This document shows positions 17,516 through 24,584 of a stretch of DNA of 64,000 bases, one piece after another. The DNA lies in NCBI RefSeq assembly GCF_948329825.1, contig NZ_CAOJCM010000011.1, forward strand, positions 31,189-95,188. Reading direction: 5' to 3'. Numbering within the stretch: the stretch's first letter is position 1; every line of letters begins with the position of its first letter. The DNA comes from Paenibacillus sp. JJ-100. Its GTDB lineage: Bacteria; Bacillota; Bacilli; Paenibacillales; Paenibacillaceae. Position numbers and translations under genes: made by a program. Below the pieces are notes generated by a model that saw only the letters and a program-made list of their open reading frames with translations, was not told the origin of the DNA and searched no databases.

Positions 17516-18388
17516 TCAAGTTGATTTTTCAACTGTAACAATAACGCCTTGCATATTATCACCCGAGATGTCATAGGCATCATTCTCTGGCAGATAAATC
17601 TTCGTATCCTTCTTCGAGACGTCATAATAATGGATATCATATGTAATGCCGTTCAGATCAACGCTAACGTCTCTCTTTTCTCTTAACATCTCCAGATACT
17701 CTTCCAAAACCATCTGATTCTTGTGCATCACCGCACTATGCGGCATGCCCACATATCTGAAATGCCAGGGTTCATACTGGATGCCTGTCACGTTCACTTT
17801 ATCTTTGGGATATCGCAAAATAAAACCGTATTTCCATGCGTTTTTCTCCAGCCAGGCTCCCTCAGGAGCCTCACTCATTGGGGCTAGACTTGAACCTATA
17901 TCCAGGGACAACCCCAGATTGTGCTCACTGTAGCCCGCAGGCAACGCGTAGTCTGAACCCTTTTGCCGATACAGCTCATCCTGTTTCTCAAAATCTCTGT
18001 ACCCGCTGCTCATCAGGAAATAGCGCACTCCCTCTTCACCCGCTGCTTCAACCATCTCTTGGAATCTCTCTGCCACCTCACGGGATAACATCAATTTGTG
18101 ATCCAGTAGTCCATAACCTAGAAGCAGGTCTTCCTCATCAGCTACATATACAATATCGGAGCGAACGCCTTCCGGATGTATCGGATGCTCGGAATTAACT
18201 AAGACCAGACTGCCTTTATGTATTTGCTGTTCCATTTCTTGTGTCGTAGCTTCTCGGTACCCCATGTATTTATCATCGGTGTCCAACATAACAATCGGCA
18301 ACTCTTCTTTCTGCTGCAAAGCTGCCGTTGATTGCGTTACGATATATCCAATCAAAATGATACATATCAAAAAGCCCCACTTTTTCAT
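17516..18388 (-). CDS. vanY: VanY-type D,D-carboxypeptidase (peptidase M15B)
   Basis: Zn2+ D-alanyl-D-alanine carboxypeptidase, 290 aa, that trims the terminal D-Ala from peptidoglycan stem peptides outside the cell. An N-terminal hydrophobic anchor (residues 5-22) directs it to the membrane. Catalytic features are intact: Arg131 (SSGYRD), the zinc motif SEHNLGLSLD with His156 and Asp163, and EPWHFRYVG with Glu206 and His209. GGAGGAGG lies before ATG 18388. Loss of the terminal D-Ala lowers glycopeptide binding, which fits the vanR/S- and vanZ-like neighbours. Whether this confers resistance here is not known. Confidence 0.92.
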   Translation of the reverse strand: MKKWGFLICIILIGYIVTQSTAALQQKEELPIVMLDTDDKYMGYREATTQEMEQQIHKGSLVLVNSEHPIHPEGVRSDIVYVADEEDLLLGYGLLDHKLMLSREVAERFQEMVEAAGEEGVRYFLMSSGYRDFEKQDELYRQKGSDYALPAGYSEHNLGLSLDIGSSLAPMSEAPEGAWLEKNAWKYGFILRYPKDKVNVTGIQYEPWHFRYVGMPHSAVMHKNQMVLEEYLEMLREKRDVSVDLNGITYDIHYYDVSKKDTKIYLPENDAYDISGDNMQGVIVTVEKST

Positions 18389-18467
18389 GATTGTTCCTCC
18401 TCCCTCTCATGATTCAAGGATAGACAAAACAATTTAAAGAAAACGCAGGGCAATGTTTAAATTTTTC

Positions 18468-19574
18468 TTAAGTTTCATGAGAAAGCTGCTTGAAAACAGG
18501 CAGACGAACCACAAACATCGTATGTACCACATCACTTTCAGCCGATATTATACCTTCATGCTGCTCCACGATATTACGTGCGATAAACAGTCCAAGACCC
18601 GTACCGCCTTCTTGCACGGTCCGTGCCCGATCTCCGGTGTAATACATGTCAAAGATGTGCGGCAGATCATCGGGATGAATATATCCCCCATAGTTCGTCA
18701 CCTGAATGACAACCTGATCTCTATCGTGAAATCCTTTGATGTCTACGTACATACCATCCTTGCCATGCCGAGCAGCATTGATTAGCAGATTCTCGAACAC
18801 ACGCGCAAACAGCTCCCCATCTCCTGATACGGTAAGATCGTTATCAATATATAAACGGGTCACCAGATTATTTTTTTCAAAAACAGGATAAAGTTCCTCA
18901 TTCATTTGCTTCAACAGCTCGCTGAGGTCCAGCTTTGTTTTGCGTACAGGTAACATGCCATAGTTCATTCGTGTAATCTCAAACAGATCATCAATCAACT
19001 TCTCAAGCCGCTGGGACTTAGTGAACGCAATCGCTAAGAAATGCCGCGCCTGATCTTCTGTCAACTGCTCATCCTTCATCAGCAAATCCAGATATCCCAG
19101 TACAGAGGTCAGCGGTGTCCGCAGATCATGCGCAAGGTTTACGATGAGCTGGTCTTTGCTGTTTTCGGCAAAATCCCCTCGTTTCACCGCTTCTCGCAGC
19201 TTCTGGCTCGCCATATTAACACTTTCCGCAATCGTACCCAATTCGTCTTTGGCCACAATCTGTACCTGATGATCGAAATCTCCGTTAGCCAAGTGATTAA
19301 TGCCTGCGGAAATCTCTTTGAAATACGTAACGTAACGTCTGGTAAACAAGTAGAAAAATAAAATCGCAAGCGGGATGAAGAGCAGCATAAAGACATACAA
19401 ATCACCAATACTTCTCATGATATTACGATACTCTGCCAGCGGGTCTTCCCGCCTCACCCCTGCATAGTACATCTGTAACAGCTTATACACGATAAACGTG
19501 ACGACGCCAGAAGCCAGCATACTCAGACCAAGTAGCATAATCATTGTTGTGCGAAAACTTCTCCGTTTAGTCAT
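18468..19574 (-). CDS. VanS-like sensor histidine kinase
   Basis: Membrane kinase of 368 aa with two transmembrane helices (about 10-34 and 60-78), a short extracellular loop, HAMP, HisKA with VNLAHDLRTPLTS (His149) and a HATPase domain (ENLLINAARHG; GTGLGLFIARNI). The short sensor loop is VanS/OmpR-class rather than nutrient-sensor-like. ATG 19574 overlaps the regulator's stop by eight bases (ATGACTAA), so translation is coupled; an upstream GTG at 19592 is less likely. The position between a VanR-like regulator and vanY/vanZ supports a role in sensing cell-wall stress or glycopeptides (inference). Confidence 0.88.
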   Translation of the reverse strand: MTKRRSFRTTMIMLLGLSMLASGVVTFIVYKLLQMYYAGVRREDPLAEYRNIMRSIGDLYVFMLLFIPLAILFFYLFTRRYVTYFKEISAGINHLANGDFDHQVQIVAKDELGTIAESVNMASQKLREAVKRGDFAENSKDQLIVNLAHDLRTPLTSVLGYLDLLMKDEQLTEDQARHFLAIAFTKSQRLEKLIDDLFEITRMNYGMLPVRKTKLDLSELLKQMNEELYPVFEKNNLVTRLYIDNDLTVSGDGELFARVFENLLINAARHGKDGMYVDIKGFHDRDQVVIQVTNYGGYIHPDDLPHIFDMYYTGDRARTVQEGGTGLGLFIARNIVEQHEGIISAESDVVHTMFVVRLPVFKQLSHET

Positions 19575-20265
19575 TGAACGTGTACCCCACACCCCAGATG
19601 GTTTTGATGAATTTGTTCTTATTCACATCTTCTCCGAGTTTCTTGCGCAGCGTGCGAATATGTACCATGACGGTATTGCCGCTTTCAAAATATGCCTCGC
19701 CCCATACCTTTTCAAAAATGCTTTCTGCGCTGAATACCTGTTTTGGATTGCTGGCAAGTAGCACTAAAATGTCAAATTCCTTCGGTGTTAACTCCAACGG
19801 TTTACCGTAGAGCGTTACGCTGTGCTGGTCGGGGACAATAACAAGTCCGCCTTTTTCCAAAACCGAGCGTTGCGCTGTAGCTGTGGACTGGCTGAACTGC
19901 AAAGCACGCCGTAGTTGAGAGTTAACGCGAGCCACAAGCTCCATCGGATTAAATGGCTTGGTCATATAGTCATCGGCTCCCATCACGAGCCCTGTGATTT
20001 TATCCATGTCCGATGTTTTCGCACTCAGGAAAATGATTGGAAAATGATGCTGTTCTCGGATTTTACGGGTCACCTCATACCCGTCCATACCCGGCATCAT
20101 AATGTCCAGAACCGCCAGATCGATGGCGTGTGTCTGAACAGCCTGCAGTGCTGACTGTCCGTCAGATGCCTTAACGGTATGATAGCCTTCTTTTTGTAAA
20201 TGTAAAGCAACCAAATCCGCGATCTCTATTTCATCGTCCGCAATCAGAATCGTAATTCGCTTCAT
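19567..20265 (-). CDS. VanR-like response regulator (OmpR/PhoB class)
   Basis: 232 aa regulator: receiver domain with acidic pocket at residues 10-11, phospho-acceptor Asp54 (LAVLDIMMPGMDG) and Lys103 (DDYMTKPF), then an OmpR-type winged helix with the usual end IKTIWGVGYTF. The stretch DEIEIADLVALHLQKEGY and the segment DKITGLVMGADDY resemble enterococcal VanR as I know it. It is the first gene of the R-S-Y-Z run and probably controls it. The intergenic space to the divergent WYL regulator (20266-20427) must hold both promoters; I could not define them. Confidence 0.9.
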   Translation of the reverse strand: MKRITILIADDEIEIADLVALHLQKEGYHTVKASDGQSALQAVQTHAIDLAVLDIMMPGMDGYEVTRKIREQHHFPIIFLSAKTSDMDKITGLVMGADDYMTKPFNPMELVARVNSQLRRALQFSQSTATAQRSVLEKGGLVIVPDQHSVTLYGKPLELTPKEFDILVLLASNPKQVFSAESIFEKVWGEAYFESGNTVMVHIRTLRKKLGEDVNKNKFIKTIWGVGYTFND

Positions 20266-20427
20266 TGCTTATTTCACTCCTATATGGGATGCTGGGCATA
20301 TAATATCTATGAATCTAACAGATAACACCCAGATAAACAATTGAAAGCAACTGCCCTCTCCGTTCAAGTGTAAAAGAAATATCCCATTTATATAGACCCA
20401 TAAATGAAATGAAAGGAAACTGGAGCT

Positions 20428-21378
20428 ATGAAACTGGAGCGTTTGTTATCCATTGTGGTACTGCTAATTAATCGCAGGCGGTTACAGGCCAAAGACCTGG
20501 CCGACATCTTTGAAGTATCCATACGTACAATCTATCGAGACATCGACACCTTAGGCCAAGCTGGAATTCCGGTGGTGACATATCAGGGCGCAAGCGGTGG
20601 CATCGGGCTGGCAGAAGGTTACCGGCTGGACCGCAACTTGTTAACCGACAAGGATCTCGCTTCCATCGTTACGGCACTACGCAGCATCTCAACCACTCAT
20701 ACGAATACTGCGCGTGAGTTATTGGTAGAGAAGCTCAGCAGTATCGTGCCAGAAGCCAAAAATGAAGATTTTCAAGCCAGCACACATCGATTCATTGTTG
20801 ACTATTCCACGTGGACACACCCCGAAGCGCTTCAACAAAAGTTAAACGTTATTGATCAGGGAATCGATCAGCTTCAATGTATTCGTTTTGCCTATTGCAA
20901 TGCTGAAGGTGCACAGAGCTATCGCACGGTTGATCCCCATACACTTGTCCTGAAAAAGCACGTGTGGTATCTGTATGCCTTTTGCCATGAACGAAACGAA
21001 TTCCGGATGTTCAAGCTGGTACGTATGAAAGATGTCACGCTTGCTGCACAGCATTTTGAACGAAAATCTATCGATCTTCAGGACAGACCGTGGCAGCAGG
21101 ATTGGAGCCGTCCCGACAATCAGATCAGCATGACACTAAAATTCCACGCGCGTGCTCGTCATCTTGCCGAAGAATGGTTTGGTATTGAAAACGTGCTACC
21201 TGACGGGAACGGGTATTATATTAGCCAGGTTGCTTTCCCCGAAGACAACTGGCTATATGGTTTCATTCTCGGCTTTGGCGCAGACGTAGAGGTGTTAGAA
21301 CCTTTCCATATCCGAGATAAAGTATGTCAGATGGCTGAGCAAATTGTACAAAAGTATAAAACCGCCACTCAAACCTGA
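20428..21378 (+). CDS. YafY-type transcriptional regulator (HTH_11 plus WYL domain)
   Basis: 316 aa. The N-terminal DeoR-like winged helix (RLLSIVVLLINRRRLQAKDLADIFEVSIRTIYRDIDTL is the family pattern, residues 4-42) binds DNA; a WYL domain (LVLKKHVWYLYAFCHERNEFRMFKL, about 172-197) is a ligand-sensing fold that binds nucleic acid or small ligands in other members. It precedes, by 80 bases and on the same strand, a zinc-ribbon/GyrI-like gene, and it probably regulates that gene through the dyad between them. The ligand is unknown. Confidence 0.92.
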   Translation: MKLERLLSIVVLLINRRRLQAKDLADIFEVSIRTIYRDIDTLGQAGIPVVTYQGASGGIGLAEGYRLDRNLLTDKDLASIVTALRSISTTHTNTARELLVEKLSSIVPEAKNEDFQASTHRFIVDYSTWTHPEALQQKLNVIDQGIDQLQCIRFAYCNAEGAQSYRTVDPHTLVLKKHVWYLYAFCHERNEFRMFKLVRMKDVTLAAQHFERKSIDLQDRPWQQDWSRPDNQISMTLKFHARARHLAEEWFGIENVLPDGNGYYISQVAFPEDNWLYGFILGFGADVEVLEPFHIRDKVCQMAEQIVQKYKTATQT

Positions 21379-21401
21379 CAGACAGCTGTCCAGTTCCTCC
21401 C

Positions 21402-21440
21402 CGTATACTTCAACTATATTGAGTTTGAAGTTGTATATAC
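21402..21440 (+). promoter_or_regulatory. Possible operator/promoter of the zinc-ribbon gene
   Basis: Imperfect dyad with arms TATACTTCAA and TTGAAGTTGTATA around an A/T-rich centre containing TATATT. It lies just before the AGGAGG site of the next gene and follows the WYL regulator, which could bind it. No certain -35/-10 assignment. Confidence 0.35.
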
Positions 21441-21457
21441 TCGAGGAGGAATGAATG

Positions 21458-22237
21458 ATGAACGTTACCGTATGCCAAAGCTGTGGGATGCCACTCACTA
21501 GTACAGATCAATTCGGTACAGAGATGGATGGCAGCACCACTCGCAATTACTGCATTTATTGTTACAAGGATGGCAAGTTTGAGCAGCCACACATGTCACT
21601 TGAAGGCATGGTTGAGATGTGCACCACCATTCTCAGGGAGGAAGGCATGGATGAGGAATCAGCACGCTCGATGCTACGCAATCAGTTGCCTCATCTGAAA
21701 CGCTGGCAGCAGGCAGGAATGTCACCAACCACGAAGGCCAATCCAGAAAAAAGTATTCCGCCCAGCGAGCCTGTCCGCTATGTAACCCTGCCCGGAAAAC
21801 GTCTTGCAGGAGTGTCAGCACGTACGACCAACGCAATCGAGATGAGCGGCCAAGGCTGCATCGGCGCGTTGTGGGGCCGTTATTTTGCCTCCGAATCTCT
21901 TCCGGCTCCTGAAGCTCCACGTTATGGTTGTTACACAGATTATGTAGATGGCATCGCTGGTGAATATACCATCCTGATTGGACATGAAGTTGGTGAGAAT
22001 GAAACGTTGCCCGCAGGATTCGATGAGGTTCAGCTCCCTCCTGCTACCTATGCTGTGTTTACTTCGAGAACAGGCCCAATGGTTGAGGTCGTCAGCGAAG
22101 TGTGGGGAGCCGTGTGGGCATGGAATCAGCAGAGTGACCGCACATTTACAGGAGATTTTGAGTACTACGATGAACGCAGTCTGAATCCGCAGCATACACA
22201 GGTAGATGTGTATATTGCGGTAAAAGGGCAAAGATAA
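21458..22237 (+). CDS. Zinc-ribbon protein fused to GyrI-like effector-binding domain
   Basis: 259 aa, two domains. Residues 1-85 are a putative zinc-ribbon domain: CQSCGMPL and YCIYCYKDG give four Cys ligands, followed by helical EEGMDEESARSMLR. After a short linker, residues about 100-259 form a GyrI-like/AraC effector-binding fold (PVRYVTLPGKRLAGVS, YGCYTDYVDG, FDEVQLPPATYAVFTS, DVYIAVKG), which binds small hydrophobic molecules. AGGAGG is spaced eight bases from ATG 21458; ATG 21455 is also possible. It has no DNA-binding domain, so it may be a ligand sink or sensor working with the upstream WYL regulator. Confidence 0.88.
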   Translation: MNVTVCQSCGMPLTSTDQFGTEMDGSTTRNYCIYCYKDGKFEQPHMSLEGMVEMCTTILREEGMDEESARSMLRNQLPHLKRWQQAGMSPTTKANPEKSIPPSEPVRYVTLPGKRLAGVSARTTNAIEMSGQGCIGALWGRYFASESLPAPEAPRYGCYTDYVDGIAGEYTILIGHEVGENETLPAGFDEVQLPPATYAVFTSRTGPMVEVVSEVWGAVWAWNQQSDRTFTGDFEYYDERSLNPQHTQVDVYIAVKGQR

Positions 22238-22328
22238 CGTTATATACCGTCTAGAAGTGATGTTGTGAACGGAGATAACACCAACGGATTGCCCTCTAGA
22301 AGCGGGGAGTTGAATAAAGGAAATGTGT

Positions 22329-22356
22329 AGCTGCCAAAAGACATTGGCAGCTTTTT
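22329..22356 (+). terminator. Rho-independent terminator of the zinc-ribbon gene
   Basis: Perfect 9-bp arms AGCTGCCAA (22329-22337) and TTGGCAGCT (22344-22352), then TTTT. Confidence 0.85.
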
Positions 22357-22768
22357 CGACTTATTCTGAACTACCTACCCCGACCATAGTACCAAGTTAG
22401 TTAGCATTAATCATACCTAGTCACTTGGTCATATGCCTTAGAGTCAGGTACCATTGACTTCCTTAAAATTAGGACCATTCGCATAACAACTGTTCCGATA
22501 CTCCCATAGGTCCATTTTAATATCAGGTCCTTTACTCCTGATTTCCTCTAAAACCGTTTACATCTCCAAAATACTGGGTAAAATCACTAAAGTCGAAATG
22601 AATTAAAGGCTCCATAACAGAAATTTCACGGAACAAGTCATATGTACCTATATGCGAATATACGAATTTCAGCTCGACTTTCTATTCATATAACCGACAC
22701 AGCTTAACTGAATGAAATACATATTATATTAAGATGCATGTCTATCATGCATGTAAGGAGGAACCAGA
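22357..22768 (+). other. A/T-rich non-coding stretch of about 410 bases
   Basis: Between the terminator at 22329 and the small ORF at 22769. It has several repeats of an AGGACC/AGGTCC word (around 22471, 22508, 22527) but no convincing gene or promoter pair. It must contain the promoter of the small ORF. Confidence 0.4.
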
Positions 22769-22936
22769 ATGATCCGCATGCCTATTCAGCATATGCTCCC
22801 GTATCACCACCAATACCCGCGCAACACGGTGACGGCCGCTCCGAAAAAGGAAAATGAGAACACTCAAGGACCATCCTTTCATGAAATTTTACAGCAGAAA
22901 ATGGCGAAAAAGAACGTATCGATGAACATGAGATAA
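22769..22936 (+). CDS. Small ORF of 55 aa with strong ribosome site
   Basis: Starts MIRMPIQHMLPYHHQYPRN and ends at TAA 22934-22936. It is preceded by AAGGAGG at the right distance, which makes translation likely. The first half is His/Pro/Tyr-rich; the second has a helical, charged patch (SFHEILQQKMAKK). No membrane helix or signal. The function is not recognised. About 140 bases separate it from the next gene on the same strand. Confidence 0.55.
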   Translation: MIRMPIQHMLPYHHQYPRNTVTAAPKKENENTQGPSFHEILQQKMAKKNVSMNMR

Positions 22937-23073
22937 TGCTTTACATCTCTGTAGCAGCTCCCTATACTACGGGGTACAGGGTGAACATTCAAACGTGGTC
23001 GTTTTTAGTATATCGCGCTCAATGTTTGATTGGCTCACGCCTTCTACCCAGCTTTAGATAAAGGGGACTGCCT

Positions 23074-23751
23074 ATGAGCACTATTGCCTGTTTTCACGCG
23101 CATCACTCCAATATCAGCCTGATCGAGCAGGCACTGACTTCTTATAATATCGAATTGATCCACTACGTTGATCCCGGTCTTGATCGGCTTAAGCATGATG
23201 AGGATTTTAACAACGACCTTGTTCGGGAGAAAGTCGATCAGACACTGCAATGGATGAGTCGCTGTCACGCTGACGCTATTCTTGTGACATGCACCTTGTT
23301 CGCAGCTGTACTGGAACAACACATGCACCCGTTGCCGATTCCGGTAACGGGTATTGATGATTCTCTGCTCGCCATGATGCTCACGCATCCTGGGCGGTAT
23401 TTGCTCGCCTTTACCAACCCCGCTACGGTAGAACCGACGATGGCACGATATCATGCGCATCTCGATCGACACATGGCAGGACAGGAAAAACCTGAGCTCG
23501 AATCTATACTGCTGCCAGGTCTATTTGACATGATCATGCGAGGTGACCAGGAAGGCTACCTTGCGGCATTAAAGGAGACATTGCAGCAACTTGCTCTAGA
23601 GCGCAAGGATACCTCTCTTGTCGCCGCTCAGCTCTCCATGGCTCCCGCCGCTGAGCAGGCATCCGTTAATGCAGGCACGACCATCTATACCCCCCTATCA
23701 CGATTAGGCGCGAGTTTGGAGCGGGAGATCGGCATTACGAAGAAAGTATAG
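23074..23751 (+). CDS. Asp/Glu racemase-like superfamily protein
   Basis: 225 aa soluble protein. The sequence suggests an aspartate/glutamate/hydantoin racemase-like fold: an N-terminal strand (TIACFHAHHSN), a middle ADAILVTCTLFAAVLEQ with a Cys in the position of a racemase catalytic loop, VTGIDDSLL, and a C-terminal helix. The second racemase Cys is not evident (near AQLSMAPAAEQA a Ser stands in the expected place), so catalysis is doubtful. AAAGGGGA lies before ATG 23074. It is followed after 48 bases by a small unknown gene, probably in the same operon. Family assignment is tentative. Confidence 0.7.
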   Translation: MSTIACFHAHHSNISLIEQALTSYNIELIHYVDPGLDRLKHDEDFNNDLVREKVDQTLQWMSRCHADAILVTCTLFAAVLEQHMHPLPIPVTGIDDSLLAMMLTHPGRYLLAFTNPATVEPTMARYHAHLDRHMAGQEKPELESILLPGLFDMIMRGDQEGYLAALKETLQQLALERKDTSLVAAQLSMAPAAEQASVNAGTTIYTPLSRLGASLEREIGITKKV

Positions 23752-23799
23752 AAGTCCTGCTATATGCTTGTACACTTTTATTCCGGAGGGAACACTATC

Positions 23800-24243
23800 A
23801 TGATAAATCTCGCTGTAGAACCAGGCCAATCGATCGGGGATATCCGGTTAGGCATGACACAGAAGGAAGTTGAACAGACAGAAGCTTTCGCCTTTGATCC
23901 GAAGGTGGAGTATGACACTCAAGGGAAAGCTATTTTTATTGAATTCTATGAAAGTGATGAATGTAAATGTGTGCTGGGTGAGCTTGATCTGCTGGGCACG
24001 GAGGCTGACGTTCTAATTCCACAGTTGGATGCAATTGCACCATATGATCGCGAAGACCCTGAGCTAGGTTTCAGTTATCAGTTCGATCAGATTGGCTTGA
24101 TCCTGTGGCGTCCCGTAGCTATGACCCGAGAGGAGATGAATGAGCCTTGGTTTCTGGAGATGTCGACCGAAAATCAGCAGGATGAAATGAAACACCTCTG
24201 CTTCTCCACGGTAGCCATCTACACCGAAGGATATTATGAGTAA
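23800..24243 (+). CDS. Hypothetical acidic protein, 147 aa
   Basis: Not recognised. The start is ATG 23800, nine bases after GGAGGG; an upstream ATG at 23764 lacks a site. The N-terminal motif EPGQSIGDIRLGMTQKEVE resembles small proteins with a GxSxGxxxLGM turn found among lipoprotein- and immunity-like families, but I cannot assign one. It is acidic and soluble. Beyond its stop codon, in the same frame, follows a four-unit EYPL-type repeat (24250-24306), suggesting that the protein once had a longer tail. Confidence 0.7.
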   Translation: MINLAVEPGQSIGDIRLGMTQKEVEQTEAFAFDPKVEYDTQGKAIFIEFYESDECKCVLGELDLLGTEADVLIPQLDAIAPYDREDPELGFSYQFDQIGLILWRPVAMTREEMNEPWFLEMSTENQQDEMKHLCFSTVAIYTEGYYE

Positions 24244-24249
24244 ATGTAG

Positions 24250-24306
24250 GAGTATCCATTGAATTATCCATTGGAGTACCCATTAAAGTACCCCTATGAG
24301 GAATAA
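24250..24306 (+). repeat. Four imperfect 12-bp tandem units in frame with the preceding gene
   Basis: After the stop at 24241 and ATG-TAG, the same reading frame gives EYPL, NYPL, EYPL, KYPY, then EE and TAA. Units differ mostly at silent or one-base positions (TAT/TAC, TTG/TTA), which is what a coding repeat would show. There is no start codon with a ribosome site of its own. Confidence 0.55.
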
Positions 24307-24375
24307 CAATCTTAAACGCAAAGAGATGCAGAACAGCAGGCGTAGGCTGATTTATTTAATAGTATAGATATAAGA

Positions 24376-24404
24376 AAAGAGAACGTACCTACGTTCTCTT
24401 TTTG
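24376..24404 (+). terminator. Rho-independent terminator, probably bidirectional
   Basis: Arms AGAGAACGTA (24378-24387) and TACGTTCTCT (24390-24399) with a two-base loop centre, then TTTTT. It ends the 23074-24243 unit. Confidence 0.8.
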
Positions 24405-24584
24405 TTTCACATCATATAAAAATAAGATGTGATTAATACCATGAAATTGTTATATATGCTTAACTTGTTTTATTAGGCATGGGATGCTCCGCTCTTCTAC
24501 ATGCAGGTAATCTGAGACTGTCCGATGGCATATTGTTTGTAATTGCAGGTATCTTAATCGTATATGGAACAAAATTGATTAGCA

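Larger units (their letters stand above)
24244..24584 (+). other. Stretch between the 23800 gene and thiC
   Basis: About 340 bases. It holds the in-frame 12-bp repeat (24250-24306), a terminator (24376-24404) and a short open frame from ATG 24479 encoding a hydrophobic helix-like segment (RLSDGILFVIAGILIVYGTK) that then runs antisense into thiC. The last could be a remnant of a small membrane protein or chance. Confidence 0.4.
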
